From the NCBI RefSeq assembly GCF_003367315.1, contig NZ_CP031415.1, forward strand, positions 2,354,001 through 2,418,000: DNA of 64,000 bases, given 5' to 3'. The translations under genes and the position numbers were made by a program. Below are positions 34,711 through 43,428 of this stretch, one piece after another. Every line of letters starts with the position of its first letter. Positions within the stretch are counted from its first letter, which is position 1. Below the pieces are notes generated by a model, which worked only from the letters and a program-made list of their open reading frames with translations, was not told the origin of the DNA and did not search any database. The stretch comes from Saccharospirillum mangrovi. GTDB lineage: Bacteria > Pseudomonadota > Gammaproteobacteria > Pseudomonadales > Natronospirillaceae.

Positions 34711-35576
34711 ACGGTTGGCTCCCGCCATTGAGGCTGGCCAGGGCGCTGCTGGTCGTCCAGCGGAATCAACACATCCGCCCGCTCGCCCAGAGTCGCCAGG
34801 CCGTGTCGCGTCAGCCGTTCGTAATGCTGAATAAAGCGCCGCAACTGGTCGTCGTTCATCACGCCGCTGCCGCCCCGGGTGCGCAGCCCTTCTTCCTGAC
34901 GGCGACGCCAGTTAAACACCTGCTCAAAACCCGGCGCTCGCAGCACGATCAAGGCATCCAACGCAGCGAACAGTCGTTGATAGGGCCCAGCCAATTGGGC
35001 ATTGACGTAACGACGCCACTCACCCTGGGCATCGTCGCGCCGTTCCAGTGCATTGATGGGTTCGGCCAGCGCGGTCTCAGGTTCAGCGCTCAGGCCGATG
35101 CACCAGCCTTCGAAAATCAGCATGTCCGGGGGTTGCGGCAGCACCGGCCAGTCGGCTTCCGGGCGGCGGTCATCGCGGGATTTATCAAACCGGGGCAGGG
35201 CTTTCGGGCCTTTGCCCAGCCGGACCCAATGCAGAATGGCTTCGCCCAACGCCAGGTCGTGCGTGCCTGGCACGCCGCGCGTCGCCAATAAAGGATGGCG
35301 TTCCTGCGCCAGGCGTTGACGCCCCGCCAACGGTAAATACAGATCATCGATGGACAGGATGGCGACGCTCAACCCGTGTTGCTCGAGTTGCCACTTCAAT
35401 ACGGCGGCGAGCGTCGATTTACCCGACCCCTGCGTGCCTTGAATGCCCAAAATGCGCGGACGGCGACGCAGCAACCAGTCGGTCAACGGCTGATACAACG
35501 ACTCACGGAAGTCGATCAACTCTGCAGGCAAAACCGACTGTTCGAGAAATGCCGCGAAGGCATCGTTCGTGGTCAC
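34707..35576 (-). CDS. D-glycerate 3-kinase-like P-loop kinase
   Basis: The 289-aa product has the P-loop GIQGTQGSGKST near residue 43, the acid motif LSIDDLYLP near 75, ATRGVPGTHDL near 102 and LIFEGWCIGL near 155. This is the pattern of plant and yeast glycerate kinase (GLYK/TDA10) rather than the bacterial GarK type. It would turn D-glycerate into 3-phosphoglycerate, the acceptor used by the synthase, or recycle glycerate from glucosylglycerate. The start is GTG with an AGGGG site. It is first in the three-gene operon. Confidence 0.85.
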   Translation of the reverse strand: MTTNDAFAAFLEQSVLPAELIDFRESLYQPLTDWLLRRRPRILGIQGTQGSGKSTLAAVLKWQLEQHGLSVAILSIDDLYLPLAGRQRLAQERHPLLATRGVPGTHDLALGEAILHWVRLGKGPKALPRFDKSRDDRRPEADWPVLPQPPDMLIFEGWCIGLSAEPETALAEPINALERRDDAQGEWRRYVNAQLAGPYQRLFAALDALIVLRAPGFEQVFNWRRRQEEGLRTRGGSGVMNDDQLRRFIQHYERLTRHGLATLGERADVLIPLDDQQRPGQPQWREPTV

Positions 35577-35779
35577 AATTGCGTCCCCTTGAAGTTGAAA
35601 CGTGATTCGGCCGGGTACCGATCAACAGACACCGAATCAACGAACTGACGTCAGGGTAGAGCAAAATACCGGCCAGGAAGACAGGCCTTGGAGAGGTCTA
35701 AGATTGCACCGAAACAGTGCAAAAAGAAGAGTGCGCACCGAGGCCGGCAATTGCCAGCCCCAAAATGGTGCGCGATGGT

Positions 35780-36490
35780 TCAGCGACCGAAACGTTGCTG
35801 TTTCAGAACTTCGAATTGCTCGACCATGTCGTCCATGGCCGCCGAGTCGTAAGGCATCAAACCACTGACGATGAGCTTCTTGGAGCCGGTACCGACCACC
35901 TCGCCATCGGCAGTGATGTTGAACTCAAAATGAGCATCGCCACGCTTGCCGTTCACATCCAGGCTGGTATTAGCGAGTTCCATTTCCGGGTTCTGGATGT
36001 CGAGCCGGTTCAGCTCAAACGCCATGCTCTCGTAAATCACCAGCGGGCGTTTGGGGTTGAACATGACGCCGTGTTTTTCCATCAACGGCACCATGATGAA
36101 CGGGAAGTTATGGCCGGAAAACGCCACATAATGCCGCGTCAGCTGTTCAATCAACTGGGCGTCGTGGCTGGTTTTGCCGCCGTGTTCCAGGTGCAGATAG
36201 GCTTTGCCGTTGGTGTCCTGAATATCGACGACGCCTTCGTCCACTTCGGGAAACACCAGCGGCACGTTGTCGCCCACCATGCCGGAAAACCGCACGGCCA
36301 TACGCTCACTAACGCCGTAACGCTGCAACACCAGAGCGAACAACAAATCGCCCGGTACGCAAAAGCGCTTGGCATCCGGATTATGGATCGGGTTGAAATC
36401 ACCGGCGACGTCCTTGGCAAAGTTGCTGGCCTGGTCGGCACTGATCAGGACGTAACCGTCTTGTTTGCGGTGAAAAGAATCAAGAAACAC
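35780..36490 (-). CDS. DUF3581 family protein
   Basis: The 236-aa protein matches DUF3581, a family common in marine gammaproteobacteria. The N-terminal half contains ASNFAKDVAGDFNPIHNPDAKRF, which resembles the D-x-NPIH motif of MaoC/hot-dog dehydratases, and the C-terminal half appears to be a second hot-dog repeat. That would suggest an acyl-CoA or acyl-ACP related function, but none is established. It starts at GTG with an AGG site. It stands alone, 200 bases upstream of the glycerate kinase gene. Confidence 0.75.
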   Translation of the reverse strand: MFLDSFHRKQDGYVLISADQASNFAKDVAGDFNPIHNPDAKRFCVPGDLLFALVLQRYGVSERMAVRFSGMVGDNVPLVFPEVDEGVVDIQDTNGKAYLHLEHGGKTSHDAQLIEQLTRHYVAFSGHNFPFIMVPLMEKHGVMFNPKRPLVIYESMAFELNRLDIQNPEMELANTSLDVNGKRGDAHFEFNITADGEVVGTGSKKLIVSGLMPYDSAAMDDMVEQFEVLKQQRFGR

Positions 36491-36684
36491 GAAAATCGCT
36501 ACCTATATGACTCAGTTTGAGCATGATCACCTATTGTGACGACTGCTGTCGCACTATAAAGCACCGCGCCGGGAAAAGATTTGTGAACAAAGCTCAAGGC
36601 CGGGCAACCAATCACACTGTTAACCCGCCCTGACGGACACAATCGCCTCAACCATTGCAGTTGAAACTTGTCGCACTCTCTCGA

Positions 36685-37608
36685 TTAACCCAGTTCTTCC
36701 GCCGTCGGTAACGACAAAAACGCGCCGCGCTTACCGACCGCCAACCCACCGGCCCGCACTGCCCGTTCCAGCGTGGCGGCCCAGTCCGGCTCGTGGTCAG
36801 AACACAATGCTGCCACGACCACGCCACAAAAAGCGCCACCGGCTGCGGTAACATCCACCACCGTCACCACCGCCGGCTGACATTGATGATGGCCGTGACG
36901 AGTAAACACTTCCGCCACATTCGGGCCATCGGTGATAAACACCGCCTGAGCCCGGTTCGCAAACGCCAGTTCCAGCAACTGTTCCTGCGCCCGGTGTTCC
37001 CACAGGCGGTTCATTTCCTGACGATTAACCTTGATCACATCGGCTCGGGTCAGCATCGCTTTGATCGGCTCGCGAAAGTTGTTGCCGCCCGGCCACAAAC
37101 CCTGGCGCAGATTGACGTCAAAGCTGATCAGATTGCCGGCATCCAGACATCGGTCGACAAAGCCCAGATGCACGCGGCGAATATCGACTTCGGTCAGGGT
37201 GTTCGATGCCACGTGCACCACACCGGGCGTGAATTCAGCTGGGCTGGGCAATTTGTGGGCAGGTAACAGCAGGTCGGCGCTGCCACTGCGATAGAAGCGA
37301 AAATCGGGTTTGCCGTGTTCGTCGAGCGACACCAGCGCCATCGGCGTCGGCGCATCGGTAGAGCGCAGATAGCGGGTATCGACGCCATAGTGCGTCAACG
37401 CCTGCTTTAAATAGGGGCCGAACCGGTCGCGGCCGACCTGGCCGATAAAGAAGCTCTTCACACCCAGACGCGCTGCGGCCACCGCCACATTGGCGGGTGC
37501 GCCGCCGGGGTAGAACAAGGCGCCTGGAATCGCCAATCCATCTTCAACCACGCCATCCTGATGCAAGGCATCCACGAGCAATTCACCAAAGGCGTAAAGC
37601 GGCTTCAT
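36685..37608 (-). CDS. Fructokinase-like PfkB protein lacking the catalytic Asp
   Basis: The 307-aa product is a PfkB sugar kinase closest to fructokinases: GELLVDALHQDG, the YPGGAPANVAVAAARLG motif near 37 and FDVNLRQGLWP near 158. The signature that normally reads DTTGAGDxF reads DVTAAGGAF, so the catalytic base Asp is Gly at residue 258 (codon GGC at 36835-36837). The rest of the fold and the C-terminus are intact, so the protein may be inactive, regulatory or altered in chemistry. The ATG at 37608 has an AAGGAAG site. A sequencing error of one base (GAC to GGC) is the simple alternative. Confidence 0.85.
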   Translation of the reverse strand: MKPLYAFGELLVDALHQDGVVEDGLAIPGALFYPGGAPANVAVAAARLGVKSFFIGQVGRDRFGPYLKQALTHYGVDTRYLRSTDAPTPMALVSLDEHGKPDFRFYRSGSADLLLPAHKLPSPAEFTPGVVHVASNTLTEVDIRRVHLGFVDRCLDAGNLISFDVNLRQGLWPGGNNFREPIKAMLTRADVIKVNRQEMNRLWEHRAQEQLLELAFANRAQAVFITDGPNVAEVFTRHGHHQCQPAVVTVVDVTAAGGAFCGVVVAALCSDHEPDWAATLERAVRAGGLAVGKRGAFLSLPTAEELG

Positions 37609-37729
37609 GCAGCTTCCTTTACTATCGACTGAAAACGGAGGCGGAATTGTCGCATCCCGCCTAAGGGCTGTCGATCTTGCATAACGCCCGGCATCCGGCC
37701 ATAGTCTTGGCTTTTTTACGGTGGTCGGG

Positions 37730-37846
37730 ATGGAAGTTGTGCTGATCGCAGGCGTCGTTTTCGTCGTCGCAGTGATGCTGGCCGACTTGCTGCGCATCGC
37801 CTGGCGGGCGCGATGCAGCTTAAGAAAACGACGTTTCCGCCGATGA
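37730..37846 (+). CDS. Possible 38-aa single-pass membrane protein
   Basis: A short frame begins with ATG at 37730 and encodes one hydrophobic stretch (about residues 3-20, VVLIAGVVFVVAVMLADLL) and a strongly basic tail (RKRRFRR). This is the shape of small inner-membrane proteins. It lies in the 329-base gap between the fructokinase gene and tRNA-Glu. The ribosome site is poor, so it is a candidate only. Confidence 0.3.
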   Translation: MEVVLIAGVVFVVAVMLADLLRIAWRARCSLRKRRFRR

Positions 37847-37937
37847 GCTATATTAGAGATATTGATATCGACGCAGTGCGTTATTGCCAGGCCAGCGTCG
37901 ATACGGGTGAAACAACAGACAGATAAGAATGGAAAAG

Positions 37938-38013
37938 TGGCGTCCCGTAGGGGACTCGAACCCCTGTTACCGCCGTGAAAGGGCGGTGTCCTAGGCCACT
38001 AGACGAACGGGAC
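37938..38013 (-). tRNA. tRNA-Glu (TTC)
   Basis: The 76-base minus-strand gene has acceptor arms GTCCCGT/ACGGGAC, the anticodon TTC at 37977-37979, a TTCGAGT T-loop and encoded CCA. The D-arm and anticodon arm match E. coli tRNA-Glu almost base for base. Confidence 0.97.
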
Positions 38014-38030
38014 AGCTAGCGAGCGGCGAA

Positions 38031-38058
38031 CTTTAAGGACGCCCCCTGGGGCTGTCAA
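38031..38058 (-). promoter_or_regulatory. Promoter of tRNA-Glu
   Basis: On the minus strand TTGACA (38053-38058) and TTAAAG (38031-38036) are 16 bases apart and end 18 bases before the tRNA. The -10 box is weak but the -35 box is perfect. Confidence 0.65.
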
Positions 38059-38157
38059 CCCCTGCCCTTGGGTAGGTTCGCCGGACAAAAAACATGCATT
38101 CTATGAAACACAGTTGGGAAGAATTCATCGCTTCCTTTCATCGGGACGGATGACCAG

Positions 38158-38943
38158 ATGGGCATTGATATCAAGGTTTTGCTATCCATAGCAGCGGTCG
38201 TCATGGTCGTTGTGATGCTGGTGGCAATGGTGATTACCCAAAGTCGTCATCGCCATCAGGCTGCCGTGCGCGAGCAACTGCAAAACCTCAACACCCAATA
38301 CCGCAAATTGAATAACGTACTGCGCAGTCTGCCCGAAGGTTATCTGTCGTCAGAATTGCGCGACTTTATTTACCAGGCATTACTGCAAAACATCCGCGCT
38401 CAGGTGAAGTTGAAACCGGATCAGGAAAAATACCTGATCAGCGATTACGAACAACTGACCACCGAACGCGCCCACGCCAAACAGCATCCGCCCAAGGCGT
38501 CGATTCCAAATCTCAAACCCGAAGAAATCAATCTGCATCGACACACGCTCAAAGCGTTGTTTCTATTCATCAAGCGCAATTATGAAACCGGCCACATGGA
38601 CAAACCGGCGGCTGAAAAAATGATGCGCCAGGTCGAAATCAAATTGGTCGAAACAGCGGTGCGCTTCTTCACCGGCCACGGTGAGCAGTGCCTGCAAAGC
38701 CAGAATTATCAGGAAGCCTGCCGCGCGTTCCAGAAAGGCCTCGACAGCATCACAGCATCGCGCCACGCCAGTGAATTCAAACAGGAAGAATTGGCGCTGC
38801 GTAACCAGCTGGGTATGGCCAAGCAACAATGGCAGGACCACCGCCAGGAAATGTCATCAAGCCAGGCTGAAAAGCTCGCCGAAGGCATGGAATCATTGGT
38901 TGAAGATCAGGACAGCTGGAAGAAGAAGAACGTTTACGATTGA
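38158..38943 (+). CDS. Unknown membrane-anchored protein with helical C-terminus
   Basis: The 261-aa protein begins with one strong membrane segment (about residues 6-27, rich in Val/Met), followed by an entirely hydrophilic, helix-rich region. Residues 30-130 look like coiled coil, and residues 180-225 resemble one or two TPR-like helical pairs (QNYQEACRAFQKGLDSI). The tail is acidic then basic (EDQDSWKKKNVYD). I recognise no family. It is monocistronic, divergent from tRNA-Glu, with a weak ribosome site. Confidence 0.7.
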   Translation: MGIDIKVLLSIAAVVMVVVMLVAMVITQSRHRHQAAVREQLQNLNTQYRKLNNVLRSLPEGYLSSELRDFIYQALLQNIRAQVKLKPDQEKYLISDYEQLTTERAHAKQHPPKASIPNLKPEEINLHRHTLKALFLFIKRNYETGHMDKPAAEKMMRQVEIKLVETAVRFFTGHGEQCLQSQNYQEACRAFQKGLDSITASRHASEFKQEELALRNQLGMAKQQWQDHRQEMSSSQAEKLAEGMESLVEDQDSWKKKNVYD

Positions 38944-39045
38944 TTCAACGGATGCTGCTATAGCTGTTTATTCAAGCCAGGCGCTGCATTGTATTGAATT
39001 AATAACGTATTCAACCAACAACGCCCGGCTGTACAGTTCAGTCCA

Positions 39046-39510
39046 TCAATTACTCAGGTTGCGCGGCTGCAAGGTAAATTCCAGCGGAGCCTGCAAACGC
39101 AACTGGCCCACACGCGTTGTCGTTAAACGAAAGCGACTGCATTGGCCGGAATTTCCCAGACACTCACCCAAACCCACCACCTCGGCCTGTGGCATGGCTT
39201 CGAGAATGCGATGGTCTTCGGTGATGCAAATCATTTTGCCGGGCGTCAATTGCGCCTGGGCACCACCCAGACCGACCTGAATCGACAACAGACAATATTC
39301 TGGCAAGGGTTCACTCAACGCACCGGCCGGGCTGCCAGCGTCCTGCGGATGAACGGTGACGGTGCCGGTTTCGGTCAGGGTTTGGTCGGCCAGCGGCAGC
39401 AGTTGCAATTGCGCTTGCGGCTGAACAGTCAACACCACTTCCTCGGCCAAAACCGGAGCCAGACTACAACAAGACAACAAACTCAACATCAGACCCAGAC
39501 GGGTTTTCAT
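39046..39510 (-). CDS. Unknown secreted protein
   Basis: From ATG 39510 (GAGGT site) the 154-aa product has a clear signal peptide ending near VLA (residue 22), followed by a beta-rich, Leu/Gln-rich mature part with four cysteines, of which C107-C114 may pair (GECLGNSGQC). I recognise no domain. It is convergent with the preceding membrane-anchored gene and has no operon partner. Confidence 0.65.
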   Translation of the reverse strand: MKTRLGLMLSLLSCCSLAPVLAEEVVLTVQPQAQLQLLPLADQTLTETGTVTVHPQDAGSPAGALSEPLPEYCLLSIQVGLGGAQAQLTPGKMICITEDHRILEAMPQAEVVGLGECLGNSGQCSRFRLTTTRVGQLRLQAPLEFTLQPRNLSN

Positions 39511-39641
39511 AACAGACCTCAACTGACTCAACGATAAAACCGCCCGCAGTTTACCAGAAGTCACCGGGACTTCCCTTGCCAATTCCGAATCAACCAGTAC
39601 ACAATGCGGACCATCTCCTGAACAGCGCATCCTAAACCACC

Positions 39642-39824
39642 ATGAACACTCGTCTGATCTTCTTCTTGCTGGCGGTCGTGGCCTTTGTGGCGGCGCTGGT
39701 CTATTTTGAACGACAGCGGCAAGCCCCCTGGAATTCGCCAGTTTTCTTCAGTCAACTGACGCCACCAGCGGCCATCGAGAGCACACTGCTAGGCATGAGT
39801 ACGAGGACGACCGCCGACGTCTGA
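39642..39824 (+). CDS. Possible 60-aa membrane peptide upstream of glgC
   Basis: The frame encodes an N-terminal hydrophobic helix (LIFFLLAVVAFVAALVYF) followed by a polar tail. It ends 45 bases before glgC and could be a leader or small membrane protein. There is no convincing ribosome site, so support is modest. Confidence 0.35.
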   Translation: MNTRLIFFLLAVVAFVAALVYFERQRQAPWNSPVFFSQLTPPAAIESTLLGMSTRTTADV

Positions 39825-39869
39825 TCCAACCGTCTCTGCCCGCGCGGATTTCACCAGAAGGGAACGACT

Positions 39870-41108
39870 ATGTCCGGCATCCTGTCCATGATTCTCGCCG
39901 GTGGTGAAGGCACTCGCCTGGCACCTCTGACCTCGGTTCGCGCCAAGCCAGCCGTTCCTTTTGGCGGTAATTACCGCATCATCGATTTCGTACTGAACAA
40001 CTTCGTCAACTCCGACCTGCTGCAGATTTTCGTACTGACTCAGTTCAAGTCGCATTCGCTGATGAAACACATGAGTCGGCGCTGGCGGGTCACTGGTCTG
40101 ACCAATCGTTTCATCGATCCCATCCCCGCTCAGATGCAAATGGGCAAGCACTGGTATCAGGGCACCGCCGACGCCATCTACCAAAACATCGAGTTGGTGG
40201 AAGGCATGGACCCAGAGGTCGTTTGTGTTTTTGGTGGCGACCACATTTACAAGATGGACGTGCGGCAGATGATCGAATTCCACCGCAGCCACGACGATGC
40301 CCGCCTGACCGTCGCCGCCATTCCGGTGCCGGTGGAACAAGCCGATCAATTCGGCATCATCGAAATCGACGCCAATCACAAGATGATCGGCTTCCAGGAA
40401 AAACCCAAGAGCAACCCCAAAACCATTCCCGGTCGTCCCGGCTGGGTATTAGCCAGCATGGGCAATTACGTGTTCGAGGCCGATACGTTGGTATCCAGCT
40501 TGCGCGCCGACGCCGAACGCCCCGACTCAATTCACGATTTCGGCCACAACATCATTCCCGAATTGTTCGAAGCCGGCGTTGTCTATGTGTACGACTTCTC
40601 CACCAACACCATTCGCGGCGAAGCCGAACACACCAGCGGCTACTGGCGCGACGTCGGCACCATCGATTCGCTATTTGAGGCGAATATGGACCTGCTCGCC
40701 GTCACACCGCCGATCGATCTGTACAACCGGCACTGGCCGCTGCGCTCGCACCACCCGGCCGTGCCACCGGCCAAGTTTGTACACGACGAAGCCAACCGCA
40801 CCGGCCAGGCCATCAGCTCGATGATTTCCGGTGGCTGCATCATTTCCGGCGGCAGCGTGCATCAATCGATACTCGGCCACAACAGCCACATCCACAGCTA
40901 CACCACCGTCGAAGACAGCGTCTTGATGGGCGGTAACGACATCGGCCGTGGCTGCCGCATTCGCCGCGCCATTCTCGATAAAAACGTCACCATCGCCCCC
41001 GGCACCGTTATCGGCGAAGACCTCGAACAGGACCGCCAACGCTTCCACGTCTCACCCGGCGGCGTGGTCGTCATTCCCAAAGGCGCCCGCGTGGGTTTCG
41101 ATGACTGA
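39870..41108 (+). CDS. glgC: Glucose-1-phosphate adenylyltransferase
   Basis: GlgC makes ADP-glucose, the donor for glycogen synthesis. The 412-aa product has the nucleotide motif GGEGTRLAPLTSVRAKPA at residues 11-28, the catalytic-region VFGGDHIYKMD near 123, FQEKPKS near 175 and a C-terminal left-handed beta-helix domain (about 290-405). The last eight bases overlap glgA, so the two are translationally coupled. The gene may also supply ADP-glucose for the glucosylglycerate operon nearby. Confidence 0.96.
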   Translation: MSGILSMILAGGEGTRLAPLTSVRAKPAVPFGGNYRIIDFVLNNFVNSDLLQIFVLTQFKSHSLMKHMSRRWRVTGLTNRFIDPIPAQMQMGKHWYQGTADAIYQNIELVEGMDPEVVCVFGGDHIYKMDVRQMIEFHRSHDDARLTVAAIPVPVEQADQFGIIEIDANHKMIGFQEKPKSNPKTIPGRPGWVLASMGNYVFEADTLVSSLRADAERPDSIHDFGHNIIPELFEAGVVYVYDFSTNTIRGEAEHTSGYWRDVGTIDSLFEANMDLLAVTPPIDLYNRHWPLRSHHPAVPPAKFVHDEANRTGQAISSMISGGCIISGGSVHQSILGHNSHIHSYTTVEDSVLMGGNDIGRGCRIRRAILDKNVTIAPGTVIGEDLEQDRQRFHVSPGGVVVIPKGARVGFDD

Positions 41109-42597
41109 CCGACTGAAAATTCTGGTCGTCGCCTCCGAGGTTGAAGGCCTGGTCAAAACCGGCGGCCTGGCCGATGTCGCCCGCGCCCTGCCCGCTTGCT
41201 TGCAAGCCATGGGGCACGACGTTCGCATCGTCATGCCCGCTTACCAACGCATCCGCGAACATTGGCGCGACTGGCCGGCGCAACCGATGCAACTGCCGCT
41301 GAGTCTGTTTGAAAACCACCGCGTCCAGGCGCGCACCGGCACACACGCCGGCTTACCGATGATCCTGCTGGAACACGCGCCCAGCTTCGAACGCCCCGGC
41401 GTGTATGACGACGGCTACGGCGCCTTCGACGACAACCCGCGCCGTTTTGCCATCTTAAGCAAAGGCGCCCTGGCCTGGTGCAAAGCCAACGACTGGCAAC
41501 CGGACATCCTGCATCTGAACGACTGGCAAAGTGCACTGGCAGCGTTTTATCTGGCCGAACACTACAAAGACGACGCCTTCTTTGCCCACACCCGCAGCCT
41601 GCTCAGCCTGCACAACGCCGCCTATCAGGGCCACGCCGATGCTCGCTGGCTGCAACCTTTGGGCATTCACGAAGTCTTTTTCCGCTCAGAAATTTTTGAA
41701 GATTACGGCCGCATCAATTTGCTCAAAGGCGGCATCCATTTCGCCGACGGTTTAAACGCCGTCAGCCCCGGTTACGCCGAAGAACTCGTGACCGATATGG
41801 GCGGGCATGGATTAGGCGCTTACTTTCGCGCACGGAAAAATAATCTGATCGGCATTCTGAATGGCTGCGACTACGGCCAATGGTCGCCAGAAACCGATCC
41901 CGATATTGCCGCTCAATTTCACAGTATCGACGACACCGGCAAAGCGCAGTGCAAAATCGCACTGCAACGCGAATTCAAACTGGCCGAAAAGCCGGTGCCG
42001 CTGTTGGTTTCCATCAGCCGGCTGACCGATCAAAAAGGTTTTCACCTGTTAATTCCCGCGTTGGAAAACATCCTGAAAAACGAAGACATTCAAGTCGTGC
42101 TGCTCGGCTCTGGCGATGCGCAACTGGCCGCGCAACTGCACAGTCTGGAGCAACGCTTTCCGCTGAAACTGCGCTTTGTCGAAGGCTACGACATGGCGCT
42201 GGCGCATCGGTTGGAAGCCGGCGGCGATGCCTTCCTGATGCCGTCTTTGTTTGAACCTTGCGGGCTGAACCAGATTTACTCGTTGCGCTACGGCACACTG
42301 CCGCTGGTGCGCCACGTCGGCGGTTTGAAAAACACCGTTGTCGCCTACAACAACGACGGCTCGAACCTCAATACCGCCACCGGCTTCAGTTTCCTGGACC
42401 CCAACGCCAACGCCTTACAACAAGCCCTCGAACAACTGATTCAGCTCTATCAAACCGATCCCGCTACCTGGCAGCAACTGCAACGCAACGCCATGGCGCA
42501 ACGGTTTGAATGGCGCGACTCGGCGCAACAATACGTCGATTTTTATCGTCAGTTACTGGCAACACCCCGTTCCACATCCACCACTTCAAAGCACTGA
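41101..42597 (+). CDS. glgA: Glycogen synthase (ADP-glucose type)
   Basis: The 498-aa GT5 protein carries the ADP-glucose motif KTGGLAD with Lys19, the HNAAYQGHAD segment near 177, SRLTDQKGFHLLIPALE near 305 and the C-terminal PSLFEPCGLNQIYSLRYG motif near 380. It polymerises alpha-1,4-glucan. The ATG at 41101 lies inside the end of glgC. No branching or debranching enzyme gene is next to it, so glycogen genes are split in this genome. Confidence 0.96.
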   Translation: MTDRLKILVVASEVEGLVKTGGLADVARALPACLQAMGHDVRIVMPAYQRIREHWRDWPAQPMQLPLSLFENHRVQARTGTHAGLPMILLEHAPSFERPGVYDDGYGAFDDNPRRFAILSKGALAWCKANDWQPDILHLNDWQSALAAFYLAEHYKDDAFFAHTRSLLSLHNAAYQGHADARWLQPLGIHEVFFRSEIFEDYGRINLLKGGIHFADGLNAVSPGYAEELVTDMGGHGLGAYFRARKNNLIGILNGCDYGQWSPETDPDIAAQFHSIDDTGKAQCKIALQREFKLAEKPVPLLVSISRLTDQKGFHLLIPALENILKNEDIQVVLLGSGDAQLAAQLHSLEQRFPLKLRFVEGYDMALAHRLEAGGDAFLMPSLFEPCGLNQIYSLRYGTLPLVRHVGGLKNTVVAYNNDGSNLNTATGFSFLDPNANALQQALEQLIQLYQTDPATWQQLQRNAMAQRFEWRDSAQQYVDFYRQLLATPRSTSTTSKH

Positions 42598-42643
42598 TTC
42601 CCGCGTTACACTGCATTCACCTTTTCACTGCGGAGACACTCGC

Positions 42644-43339
42644 ATGAACGCCACCTGGATCGATATCCCCACTCGTGATGGTCAACAATTTCAAGGTTAT
42701 TTGTCGCTGCCGCCGACCGGCCGTGGCCCCGGTATTGTCTTGCTGCAGGAAATCTGGGGCGTCAATCACCACATTCGCACTGTGGCCGATCAATACGCGC
42801 TATCCGGCTACACCGTGTTGGCGCCAGATATTTTCTGGCGCGTCGAACCGCGTATTGATCTGGAGTACAACGAAGCAGGCAACGAACGCGCCTTCGCATT
42901 GGCTGGCACAGTCGATCGAGACCAGGCCACACTCGACATCGCCGACGCCGTCGATTGCCTGAAAGCCCGTGGCGAAGTGGATGGCAAAACCGCTGTACTG
43001 GGTTACTGCCTTGGCGGACAACTCGCCTTTCGCACCGCCGCCACCGGCAGGCCCGACGCCGCGATTTGTTTTTACGGTGGCAAAACCGTGAACTACCTGG
43101 ACGAAGCTGATCGCGTTTCTCAGCCAATCTTGTTTCATCACGGCGAACAGGATACAAGCATCCCGCCGGCCGACATCGCAGCCATCAAAACCGCCATGTC
43201 TGGCAACAGCCAAGCCGAATTTTTTGAATACCCCGATGCCGGACACGGCTTTAATTGCTGGGGTCGCCCGCTCTACAACCAACCGGCTGCGGCCTTGGCT
43301 CAGGCGCGCACCTTGAAGTTTCTGGCGAAGTATTTGTAA
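42644..43339 (+). CDS. Dienelactone hydrolase family protein
   Basis: The 231-aa product is an alpha/beta hydrolase of the dienelactone hydrolase type. The nucleophile elbow is GYCLGG (Cys near residue 121), the acid is in HHGEQDTSIP near 167, and the His is in DAGHGFNCW near 200. Such enzymes open lactone rings in aromatic breakdown, but many family members have broader esterase roles. The ATG at 42644 follows CGGAG. It follows glgA by 46 bases and may be co-transcribed. Confidence 0.9.
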   Translation: MNATWIDIPTRDGQQFQGYLSLPPTGRGPGIVLLQEIWGVNHHIRTVADQYALSGYTVLAPDIFWRVEPRIDLEYNEAGNERAFALAGTVDRDQATLDIADAVDCLKARGEVDGKTAVLGYCLGGQLAFRTAATGRPDAAICFYGGKTVNYLDEADRVSQPILFHHGEQDTSIPPADIAAIKTAMSGNSQAEFFEYPDAGHGFNCWGRPLYNQPAAALAQARTLKFLAKYL

Positions 43340-43370
43340 CGGTTAAATTAATTTTAAAACCGACAAACAA

Positions 43371-43412
43371 TCAGCGACATTTTGCATTAACATTCATGCA
43401 AAATGTCGCTGA
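43371..43412. repeat. Perfect 17-bp inverted repeat between convergent genes
   Basis: TCAGCGACATTTTGCAT (43371-43387) and ATGCAAAATGTCGCTGA (43396-43412) are exact complements around an eight-base loop. It lies between the hydrolase and GT41 gene ends. Neither side has a proper U-tract, so it is not a classic intrinsic terminator, although it may still block both converging transcripts or protect their 3' ends. Confidence 0.85.
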
Positions 43413-43428
43413 CTGCGAACCTGCGTTA

